Both the position numbers and the translations under genes were made by a program. This document shows positions 24,823 to 34,080 of a DNA stretch of 64,000 bases, piece after piece. Position 1 is the first letter of the stretch. Each line of letters begins with the position of its first letter. This DNA comes from Seriola aureovittata (Eukaryota > Chordata > Actinopteri > Carangiformes > Carangidae): NCBI RefSeq assembly GCF_021018895.1, contig NC_079372.1:15280318-15344317 (forward strand). Direction: 5' to 3'. A model generated the notes under the pieces. The model saw only the letters and a list, made by a program, of their open reading frames with translations. It did no database searches and was not told where the DNA came from.

Positions 24823-24832
24823 CTCCACGCAG

Positions 24833-24947
24833 GTGCCTGTCATGCGTGAACAGTGCCTTCCGCTGCCACTGGTGCAAGTACCGCAACTTATGTACCCATG
24901 ACCCCTCCAGCTGTTCCTTCCAGGAGGGACGAGTCAACGCCTCTGAG
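24833..24947 (+). CDS. plxna2: plxna2 window exon 5: PSI2 domain
   Basis: One base completes Leu. Then 38 codons run from [20 protein letters not shown] to [10 protein letters not shown]. This is nearly the whole second PSI domain. With the cysteine at the end of exon 4 and the one at the start of exon 6, it has the eight PSI cysteines. [20 protein letters not shown] is the plexin-A2 form; A1 and A4 differ as recalled. The NAS sequon is a possible N-glycan site. Its acceptor follows a TG microsatellite rather than a good pyrimidine tract, and its donor GTTGGT is weak. The 115-nt length means that skipping would shift the frame. Confidence 0.96.
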
Positions 24948-25037
24948 GTTGGTGGAACACACTCGTGCACAAAAACGCACACATGTACATAAGCAAGCGC
25001 AACTTTCCCTCTTTCTTCTTCTCTCTCTGTTGCACAT

Positions 25038-25096
<59 letters not shown>

Positions 25097-26094
25097 ATTT
25101 ACTCCAGTGTGCATCCTGCTCTGCGTGTTGCAGCTCTGTGTCACGCCTCGGGGCACGTCTTCAGAAAGACAGCCATCTAAAGCTCTTCTATTTCCGAATT
25201 GGCGTTTTTTTATTTTTTTATTTCCGAGCTCTTGTTCTCTGCAGTGGCAATTAACTGTCTATTATCTCTGGAGTTACTGAGCTTAGTGTGTCTTAACAAT
25301 GACACAGGATCACTCTGACCGAATCAATCATGTGCAGCAGATACAAAGTGCTTGAAATATGCGCACGTGTGTCCCTCTCCATGTGTCTCTGGCTGTGCAC
25401 ACATGTAATACTTGTGTATTTGATTGCATTTTTATCTCTCTAATCCAATTTACTTGTAATAAAGAATCTACATATTTATATATTTGATATGGAACTGACA
25501 GATCTTTATTTTTAGATTACTTTAACTTATATGCCTCTGCCTGCACCAGCAGCAGCTGCGTCAATAGGATGAGGCTCAAGATAAAGCTTAGAAAAGACTT
25601 CTTCATGTGATATCTATCCGACAGGACTCAAGATATATGGATGCTACAAAGGCAGCTAAGACCAAATCTTCAGTGTGTGATGCTGTTGTTATAGTTTTCT
25701 TGATGCAAATGTTGCTTTTACATTATATTGCTAGTAGAATTGACCTCTAAATTATAGCCTTGTGCTTTAAACCACTGAGCACTTTAAAAAAAAAAATAAT
25801 AATAATAATTTTCAGTCTCCGCCAGTTGAGTAGTTTCAAAAATTCCACTCCTGATAATGAGTTGTTGAACACTCGGACATCAGCTCAGAGATTTCCAAGG
25901 TCACAGGAGTCATTTCATCTACAGCTGAAACACATCGTGTGCTTCAGATTTCTTCGTGTCGTTCCTGTTCATCGACTCTCCCGTGCAACTGTGGTTCCTC
26001 TCGTCTTGCAAAGGAGCTGAACACCAAAAAAAAAAGAGAAAAAAAAGTGTTTATTTGTCATGTGTGCTCTCTGCCCTGTTCCTGTTTCCTCTAG
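24948..26094 (+). other. plxna2: Intron 5 (1.1 kb)
   Basis: The donor is GTTGGT and the acceptor TTCCTCTAG. A (CT)n microsatellite lies at 25042-25096, and AAT/poly-A runs near 25785-25810. Nothing else was recognised. Confidence 0.87.
25042..25096 (+). repeat. (CT)n microsatellite
   Basis: CT dinucleotide tract with one CG interruption. Confidence 0.95.
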
Positions 26095-26295
26095 GACTGT
26101 CCCCAGCTGGTGCGCTCCGAGGAGATTCTGATCCCAGCAGGGGAGGTGAAGCCTATTACCCTGAAGGCCAGGAACCTGCCACAGCCTCAGTCTGGCCAGC
26201 GAGGCTACGAGTGCGTCCTCCACATCCAGGGGGTCAGCCACAGAGTCACCGCCCTCCGCTTCAACAGCTCCAGCGTGCAGTGTCAGAACAGCTCG
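26095..26295 (+). CDS. plxna2: plxna2 window exon 6: IPT2 domain
   Basis: This exon has 67 complete codons, phase 0 at both ends, from [20 protein letters not shown] to [12 protein letters not shown]. It begins with the last PSI2 cysteine and makes most of IPT2. The block [20 protein letters not shown] is among the most conserved in vertebrate plexin-A proteins, and [15 protein letters not shown] carries two N-glycosylation sequons. The acceptor is CCTCTAG and the donor GTAGGT at 26296. Its length is a multiple of three, so it could in principle be skipped without a frameshift. Confidence 0.97.
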
Positions 26296-26707
26296 GTAGG
26301 TTTGGTGGCAGATTAGGTGTAAATTGGTATATATGTGAATTTTTATTTTAGTAGTTTATTTATTTGAGTGCACATTGTGCATTCAGTATATAGAAAAAAA
26401 CTACTGTACATACTGTACATTGGTAATTTCATCGGTTATAGTACTGTCTGTAGGAGACGAGTGCCATACCACTTTGCCTTTGTGTTTGTATTTGTGCGTT
26501 TGTGTACGTGTATATGTGTAATTTAGTCGGTGGAGACACAGTAGATGCTGCCGTGGTAATTACACTGGAGAAGAGTGCAGCCCGGCTCTGCCCTCCAGTC
26601 AAGCACACACTGACTTCTGCAGTACATTCCCAGTGGAGCCACATACATGCACATTTTACTCTCCATCTCTCTCTCTTTGCCTCTCTCTCTATTTCTGTCC
26701 TACACAG

Positions 26708-26739
<32 letters not shown>

Positions 26740-27065
26740 ACATACAGTTGCACACTCACACAATGAAAGTCAGCCTGGAATTAAGGGCACAGGAGGCAGT
26801 TAAGGACAGCAAGGGAAACTGAAGCTTCTTGCCCAGCCGTCCCATTTCTTGTGGTTTCTCCCTGTGTCAGCTCTCTGATGATGAGATGATGTAAGTTTGG
26901 AGTAACAGTGGAAGGACGTAGAGCCGCATCTACAAGGACTCATGGGGATTCAAATTCCCAAACCTCCCATTGAAACCCTCCTCTCTTTTTGGTCCCCTTT
27001 CCACCATCATCTCCCTCCCTCTCTCTGTCTCATCCCCTCTTCCTCCTTCCTTCCTTGTCCTCCAG
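26296..27065 (+). other. plxna2: Intron 6 (770 bp)
   Basis: The donor is GTAGGT and the acceptor TGTCCTCCAG, with a CT-rich tract before it. A CA repeat is at 26703-26744. No other feature was recognised. Confidence 0.88.
26703..26744 (+). repeat. (CA)n microsatellite
   Basis: CA dinucleotide tract with TA interruptions at its 3' end. Confidence 0.93.
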
Positions 27066-27162
27066 TATCTGTACGAGGGAATGAAAATCAGTGAGCTGCC
27101 TGTGGATTTCTCAGTGGTGTGGAACGGAAACTTCATTATTGATAACCCGGAGAATATCCAAG
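27066..27162 (+). CDS. plxna2: plxna2 window exon 7: end of IPT2
   Basis: This exon has 32 codons plus 1 nt, from [16 protein letters not shown] to [21 protein letters not shown] is conserved among plexin-A proteins and closes the IPT2 fold before the third PSI domain. The acceptor is CCTCCAG and the donor GTAAGA at 27163. The following intron is only 278 nt, the shortest resolved here. Confidence 0.96.
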
Positions 27163-27440
27163 GTAAGAACAAGAGATGCCGCTGACAACATGTGCCTGTA
27201 AACGGGATGAAGATGGACAGATGTGACACTCTCCATCATTTTAAGCCTTTCTGAGTTCAAGGCAGTGTGTGTGTATGTATTTATATAGCTAGTATGTTAA
27301 TCACAGGTGGAGATTAAGAGACAGCCTGTGGGGATATGTCACTCGCAGCAGTGCTGTGATCTGTCTTCCTTAAATAAAAACCCTCTTTTTCAATTGTTGT
27401 GTGTTCACTGTATATCCCCGCCGCTTCCTATGTCCCACAG

Positions 27441-27640
27441 TGCACCTTTACAAATGCGCAGCCCAGCGGGACAGCTGCGGCATGTGTCTCAAGGCGGAGA
27501 GGAAGTTCCAGTGCGGCTGGTGCAGTGGGGAGGGACGGTGCACCCTGCGGCACCACTGCCCTCCCATCAACCCTTACACCACCCGCTGGCTGAACCTGTC
27601 CAGCAAGAATGTCAAGTGCACCAACCCACGCATTACCGAG
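27441..27640 (+). CDS. plxna2: plxna2 window exon 8: PSI3 domain
   Basis: Two bases complete Val. Then 66 codons run from [15 protein letters not shown] to [12 protein letters not shown]. All eight cysteines of PSI3 are in this one exon: KC, SC, MC, QC, WC, RC, HC and KC. CAAQRxSCGxCLKAxRKFxCGWCSGExRCTL matches recalled human plexin-A2 better than A1, A3 or A4. Between the seventh cysteine and the tryptophan the fish loop looks about three residues longer (PPINPYTTR). LNLSSK supplies an NLS sequon. The acceptor is TCCCACAG and the donor GTCGGT (weak) at 27641; exit is phase 0. Confidence 0.96.
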
Positions 27641-28771
27641 GTCGGTACCCATAATCCCCTTGGCTGTCCTTCGTGCCTGCCCACACATATCTGGCCTCCA
27701 ATCAATGTGCAATAATCAGCTGCCACGTAGCTGCTTGTATCATGAGGCACTCAGCTGACACCAGTCTGTGGGACTATATTTTAAATCAAAAGCTAACAGC
27801 CATAACAGCTTGTATCAGCTTAATAAGACATTGTCATTGATGACAGTGACAATCCTGTTACATTGTTAAAGACCGTCTCTGTATTCTCTAAAGCACATCA
27901 TAGCCACTAAAGCGTAGTAAACCGGGATTACACTGGATCCTGGCATGCTTCTCTTTTTTTTCCTTTTTTTTTTTTTTGAAACATTTATACAAAATTTTGT
28001 GATGGTAATAGCAGAGGTCTTAAGAGACGGGCAAGACTCTTGACAATGAAATGTCTGATTTGCATTGAGAGGTATTGCATGAGAAGAACCTATGCTACTC
28101 TGCTCTGTTTTCCTCTGGACCCGGGGAGAATGAGAATGAGCCTTAAAGAGGCTCCCCAGGGTGCTGGCCCCCACCTAATGCATGCAGATCTGTAAATTTT
28201 CGCTTTCTCTCTGTCTGTCTTTCATCTCGTTTTTTTTTTTTTTTCTTTGTCTCCTTCTGTAGTTGAGGGAGCTCATCTTGGTTTTGAAAGAAAAAAAAAA
28301 GTATATGCCCCACAGTGTGTATGTATGTGTATGATAGAGTATGTACCTGTATGGCTGTATGTGTTATTCTCACAGGTGCATATTCATGTGAGCTCTTTTC
28401 ACCTTCAGGGATTATCCAAGGGCAGGGGCCCTGACACACACTCACACGCACACACACACCCAGGGTACAGAGATATTCACTTTTAAAGGCCTGTCTCTTT
28501 GACATCTGCCTCCTCTTTGTGGCTGGGTGGGTGCAGTGTGCACAGATGCCTGCTCATAGATTTTAATGTCTTTTGTCCTCTCACAAGGTTACTCCAGCAC
28601 TTTGAAAGTAACTCTGGCACCAGCAAATGTTAAAAAGGGAACCATATAAAATAACCTCGCAAACAAAAGAAAAGCAATCACTTTAAATAATTAAGCAGCC
28701 ATGCCTATTGCCGCAATCCAGGAATTTAATATCTTGTTACTCATAAAGTCAACAAGGAGGCGTATGTGTAG

Positions 28772-29763
28772 CATGGGCGTAGGTTTGCATATGGTCGGTA
28801 GGGACATGTGCCCTCACAGATGCCGTGTTTCCAAGATGACCAATTTAGGCTTGCTATCATTTGATTGGCTGAAGGGCGGGGACTATATGGAGGCTCGCGG
28901 CATGTAAAACATATCGCACTTACTGCCAGACATGGAGGAGGCGAGAGCGGGTCAGTGTGCGGTAAGTTATCAGTGTCAGTCCAGACCTCAAACATGTGAA
29001 AATGTAGTATTTCAGATGACTCCCTTTCCTCTGTTGGACTGAACTGCAGCACACATAACTTCATTATACCCATGCCAACACTTTTGCACTTCGTAGATAT
29101 CATGCTACGTAAATAAGACATCAGCCGCATTTTCACCACCCAGAGTGTCAGTAATTGATATTAAACCACCCAGCCAGTAGCCACAGTTTGAACAGAGTTT
29201 GAACTGTTACCCTCAGGTCGTCGGTTTAGAGTGGCCGTTATGAGAACCGAGAGATATAAGTTTTCCTTTGTTCCCTCTGCTATCCTGTTATTAAATGGCA
29301 GATAGTATTCTGTTGTTGTCTAGAGATCGCTTATTTGCACATACTTGACTTCTACACTTTGGCCTTGATGAATGAACTCTTACTCTGGCCATTATGCCAT
29401 TATGCCATACTGTCTGTTGATGTCCATAAGTGTTGGTGCTATGTGTGTATTTGTATGTGTGTTTATGTACAGCCTGGCTGCAAATCAATTTGCCTGTAAG
29501 GGGAAATAAAGATACTTTGAATTTTGAACTTGAAGATTTATAATGTGCAGATGCATCACAGGATTGGCATTATTTTACTTATGTAGCTGGTCAAGGTGGA
29601 GCTGGTTTTAAATGTGAAATCAGTAGGAAAGGGGGAACTGCAACACTGGTGGCCTATAAATACAGATCTTATATCTTGACAGCATTAAGAAGTCCTCTTT
29701 GTTTCGGAGGAGCGGACGGATTATTGTGTCCCTACCAATGTTGAGACCAAACCTACGCCTTTG
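28772..29763. mobile_element. hAT-like nonautonomous element, 992 bp
   Basis: The left end CATGGGCGTAGGTTTG and the inverted right end CAAAGGCGTAGGTTTG match at 14 of 16 positions. A second subterminal block, GGTAGGGACA, is also shared in inverted form. The flanks ATGTGTAG (28764-28771) and ATGTATAG (29764-29771) agree at 7 of 8, as expected of an hAT 8-bp target duplication. No transposase frame remains. The left part has an ATTGG box, a GGGCGGGG box and a short ATG frame running into GGTAAG, and looks like promoter and first-exon remnants (inference). A LINE-like tail may be nested near the right end. Confidence 0.78.
29290..29535 (+). repeat. Possible LINE 3'-tail fragment inside the hAT-like element
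   Basis: The sequence around 29470-29530 reads CAAATCAATTTGCCTGTAAG, then GGGGAAATAAAG and a TTGAA-rich end. This resembles the 3' tails of L2/Rex-type fish LINEs, which end in AATAAAG plus TTGAA-like repeats. The left limit is not defined. Confidence 0.4.
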
Positions 29764-30028
29764 ATGTATAGTATCTCCCTTGCTCTTTCCCTCACTCTCT
29801 GAGCCTTCCCAAACGTTGCAACACCTCAACCCCCATAGCTGGATGCCCCCCCCGCTCAGCAACGCCAGGGTCACGACCTGGAAGTGCTTATTTGTTTCCC
29901 CATAGGCCTCGTGCTTGTTCAGGGCCACAGTCATATCCAGCCTGGTGGGTTGGCTGTCACAGGGGAGTCAGGCCAGGAGGACATACTATTTAATTAGGCT
30001 CGGTAACGCACCAGTGCATTGTGGCTAA

Positions 30029-30095
30029 CCCACCAAACCCCCCCACACCCCCCAACCACCACCCCCCACCCGCCCCCACCCCCCCACCTCCGCAT
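30029..30095 (+). repeat. C-rich simple-sequence tract
   Basis: Runs of 5 to 7 C separated by A or ACC units. The complementary strand is strongly G-rich. Confidence 0.75.
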
Positions 30096-31865
30096 CGATT
30101 CATTTGGCTTCTCATTCCTCCACCACATACTCAAGTCCAACTCCAGCCAATTAAAAAGTGAAGTTAACAACTTGGTTAATTGATTTGCTATACTGTATGC
30201 AGATAAGGCAGGAAAAAGAGAGGCAGGATGCAGAAGACGGTCGCCCTCTACTTCCTTTTAAGTCCGCCTCTCCATCCATCCCTCTCTCTCTCCCTCTCTG
30301 TCTGTCTTCTCCCTTCCATTCCTCTTTCCTCTTTGCTTGCCCCTGTATGTCACTATCTCTGACTCATCCCAGTGAATTAAGTTACTCTCTCGTGTAACTC
30401 CATTATGCTTTCAGTTTGTCATTTTATGGCACATGCTCGTTGCCATCCAGTGGGACATACCTCATTCCCCTCACTGCTTTTATTAGTGTTATGATCACGG
30501 TATGTGATTGCCAAGGCTGCCACCGGCCCAGACCTTCATCTGCCACTCTACAAACATTAAGGAGGCAAGAAATAGAGAGATTTACAGGGAGGGTTTTCAG
30601 GAAAAGCCTTAAAATTCAACATAGTGAGGAGGGTATTTGAAGGCAGTTGTAGTTGTTTTTCCTTTTCTTTTTTCTTTTTTTTTTGTCATTTGAGGAAAGG
30701 CCGATGTTCGATTTCAATATCTCACAAAATTATTTAATTTTCATCTGAGAGGTTTGTGCCTTGGCTCGAACACAGGTATTATAGGTGTATATTATAGTTA
30801 GTATAGGTGCAGTATACCTTGAGGTATTGTATCCATATGTTGTCCAATGGGGTATTGATTATAACTTCTGGCCTTTTTATAGCTGCCAAAATCATACCTT
30901 AAAAAAACATTTTGAACAGTTTGTTTATGTGGGTTTATGTGCCCGTTTGTCAGAATCAGAGTAAGGGCTCACAGACTTGCCCATGTTGAACAATCTGGTC
31001 CATTACATATCGAAGGCAAAGAGATACCAATTTGTCCACCTACAGCAGCTGCAAGACTTTGTATTCTGAGGTAGAGATGTTCCCTTATTGCCAGAGCTCT
31101 TTATAACTAGATAGACTGTGTAAGCCACAGATCGATGCAACAAGTTAATGTTGCAGGGGAGCTTTCAAAAGACAGAACGGCTCATACTGATTTAGAAGCA
31201 GACATTGTCAGTTGAAGGCAAGAGCTAAATGCACAAATGCAATTATTAGAAATTCCTGAAATGCTTCAGTTAACTGTGACTGGTGATGTATTACAGAATC
31301 AGATGTCGCATGGTTAGTCTTTCCTTAAAGTGTGAGAGATGGATAATATTAATATATTGTGAACTAGAGCAAGGAGCGTATGGAGAATATGGAGGGTTTG
31401 AGTGGGGTGAAGTGAGGCAACAGAGAGAACAAAGGACAGAGGAGAGGAGCTGAACCATGACAAGGTGGGAAGAACGAAAGGAGGTGGGGGAGTGAAGGAG
31501 GAAAGGGAAGTGGAGCCCCTGTGGGCTGTCTGAACCTGGGTCTGTTTACAGCTGTAGGTGGCAAAACCAACTCTGCATTAATTTCGACGCTTCACATGAG
31601 CACACACTTCAGATAGACGCTAGACGCGCCAGTATTTCTCCTCCCCATCGCCGGGTTAAGGCGGCATTCGTTTGTGTGCCGCGCCCTACCCCCCTTCGTC
31701 TCTCAGTGATTACAGTTTCTTTAAGGAGCAGGCATCCCCCTGGTGGGCTGAATTTATTAATAAATTTGGTTTTGATTGTATGCACCAAAGCCCCCATCAT
31801 GAGTTGATTTGTATACATACTAGCACATTAGTAGAGGTGCCTACCAAAAGATAGGCCTTTTGAAT

Positions 31866-31915
31866 AATTAATGTTTCTATTAAGTGCCATGGTGCCTCCC
31901 ACCATGGGCATTAAT
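31866..31915. repeat. Nested short inverted repeats in unique intron sequence
   Basis: The inner arms CCATGGTG (31887-31894) and CACCATGG (31900-31907) are perfect with a 5-nt spacer. The outer arms ATTAATG (31867-31873) and CATTAAT (31909-31915) are also perfect. The region does not match the dispersed repeats described here. Confidence 0.6.
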
Positions 31916-32123
31916 ATTGAAGAGATGTAAGCCCCTGCTAACAGCAGAGGGAACAACATCAAATGAAGCTGGGAGTTGGATGGGCATATGAAAGGCATCT
32001 CCTCAATAGGCTTTGGCTGTGGCTTGTATATGGGTTTACAGTATAGCAAAGAGGCTTCCCTGCCTCCCAGTGACAGCCAATATAAAGATCTAGCTGTTGC
32101 CTTAGGAAAGAAAAAACACAGGA

Positions 32124-32126
<3 letters not shown>

Positions 32127-32199
<73 letters not shown>

Positions 32200-32206
32200 T
32201 CTCTCT
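32127..32206 (+). repeat. (CT)n microsatellite
   Basis: CT dinucleotide tract with a single TA interruption near its 3' end. Confidence 0.96.
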
Positions 32207-32448
32207 TGCCCTCAGACAGTGTACGCATCCTTATTGTTGATATTTTGAACACCACAGGGATGGTGGGCCTGTCAGTCAGCATCATAGTGCAACTGAACTC
32301 TCCTCACTGCTGTAACCCTGAGAGAGGTGCTGTACATTATGTGTGATACTCTTCATTAAACCAATGCCTAAAGAAAAGAGAACGTTGCACAGTAAAGTGT
32401 GTCGGGACGCAGGCTCCACATACACATGTATACCTTGCAACAGGTTGA

Positions 32449-32795
32449 AAGGTCCCATATTTTACACTATTCCGGTGTTTTTTATTTGAAGTTTTGATGT
32501 CTTTCTTTCTGTCTTATGACCCTGACCAATAAGCCAATCACGTTTGATCCACTATTTTAATTACCCACGTTGTAAGAATTGTAAAGGTGACATATTTGAC
32601 ACTTTTATGGTGTTTTATTTGAAGTTTTGATCTCCAAAGGAGATATATTCGTGGGTTTAAGTTCCAAAAACCATCTCAATGTAGTTTTACATCTCTTCTC
32701 TCAGGCTTCTCTATTTCACAGTATTAATATAGAACCTAAATCTGCTTTATAATCAAACAACACATGGAAATCTCACTTTATACAATATGGGACCT
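32449..32795 (+). mobile_element. TTAA-type MITE, copy C (composite)
   Basis: The segment has two left ends. One at about 32449 (AGGTCCCATATTTTACAC) runs about 55 nt and stops. A spacer of about 80 nt follows, then a second left end at 32585 (AGGTGACATATTTGACAC) runs to a right end CAATATGGGACCT and TTAA (32796-32799). The inner unit is only 211 bp and lacks the centre found in copies B and D. The spacer is shared with sequence flanking copy D. Confidence 0.72.
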
Positions 32796-34026
32796 TTAAG
32801 TGGCCTGTTCCAACACACAGCATCAGTATACTCAGTGGGGAAGATTCGGTCATCCACAAATAACACCCCTCAATCCATAACTGCGTCTCTTGTTTTCTCC
32901 CCTTTTTATGCACTAAAAAAAGCTGGTTCTCATCCTGACCCATATCTCTTGGCTGACTACAAGACATTTAAGACTCCATAAAGTATTTAGGATGTAGTTT
33001 GTTCTGGAACAAGTGATCAGTGGGGTTTTTATCAAGCCCATTAAATGCTACTCACAATTAAATGTGACATGCTCGAATTAGTCTGAGCAGAGCCCCAAAG
33101 ACAAAGAGATTAGCTCCAAGCTCCTAAATTGTATCAAGGGCTATTTCATTTCAAAAGGAAAAATATCCAGCTCTGGAGCAAAGAATGGAAATCTATCAGC
33201 CGTTGCGTAGTGTAATTCTGGGAGAATCTCTTTAGACTGTCAAGATGATAAAATCCTGTTGAAATAAATGTGTATATTAAAGGTTGAAGATAAAGAATAT
33301 ACAGGGGGAAAAAATGCTGATACTGTATATTTTAATAGAAGATGAGGTGATTAAACATTATGGCTGAATTGTCTTGGAGAATGTCATTCAGCTCGGTCAG
33401 CTGCAGTAGTTAGAGTGACATGCTAGGCTTGCATAGCCTGAAGGCAGCCGGGGTGGTGTGTTGCTGCTCTGCTGTATGCACTGAGTTTAGCCTTGGCTGC
33501 ATCAGCACAACTTTACCCACCATTACTTCAGCTGAATAAGTCAACACCACACTGACAGACATCCCCAGGCTGCTCACGTTGAGGGCCATTTCTCTCCAAC
33601 CATCGCCACAGTTTTTTTATTTTTTTATTTCCTTTTGCTCAGTCTAGTAGATTATCTTCTCAAAAGAGACCCTTTTCTTCTCTGGAAGTTTCTGTCTCGT
33701 GGATTAGAATGACTCTTCTTCCTCAATTTAGGTCATCTCACCCCTCTTTAGTCTTTCTATGGTTGTTGCCAAATCCTGCAGAATGTCTAAGGAAAATGTG
33801 GTGGCGAATGGCCAATGCTCTGATCCCCCCCCCCTCACCCCACCCCCACCCCAAGTTAGAGAGAGCTAGATTATGCTAGAGAGAGTGCAAAGAGTGCGAC
33901 GTGGAGAGTGCGCAAGCTGACTGGCTGTTTGCTGGGAATTACCCTCTATCGACAGTGTGACAATGCCAGCCGGGCAGCAGCACTGCTCCTAAAAGGATTA
34001 CACAGGGAGCATGGCACGGCAGCACT

Positions 34027-34080
34027 GGGTGGGAACGAGGGAGGGGTGGGGGTTGGGGAGGGGGGTGTAAGGGCGGCGGG
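34027..34080 (+). repeat. G-rich, quadruplex-prone tract
   Basis: Runs of 3-6 G separated by 1-6 nt across about 50 bp on the plus strand satisfy the usual quadruplex pattern more than once. Confidence 0.65.

Larger units (their letters stand above)
22054..24832 (+). other. plxna2: Intron 4 (2.8 kb)
   Basis: The donor is GTGAGT. The acceptor CTCCACGCAG is preceded by a TG repeat. Contents are a G16 run (22477-22492), a C16 run (22640-22655), a CA microsatellite (22851-22882), then a cluster of three dispersed repeats (23636-24278) and the TG repeat 24794-24822. No exon is recognised. Confidence 0.88.

Noticed and set aside
24596..25156. 186-codon open frame on the minus strand
   Set aside because: It runs through the GA and CA simple repeats, antisense to exon 5, and its composition is low-complexity. 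No protein family is recognisable.
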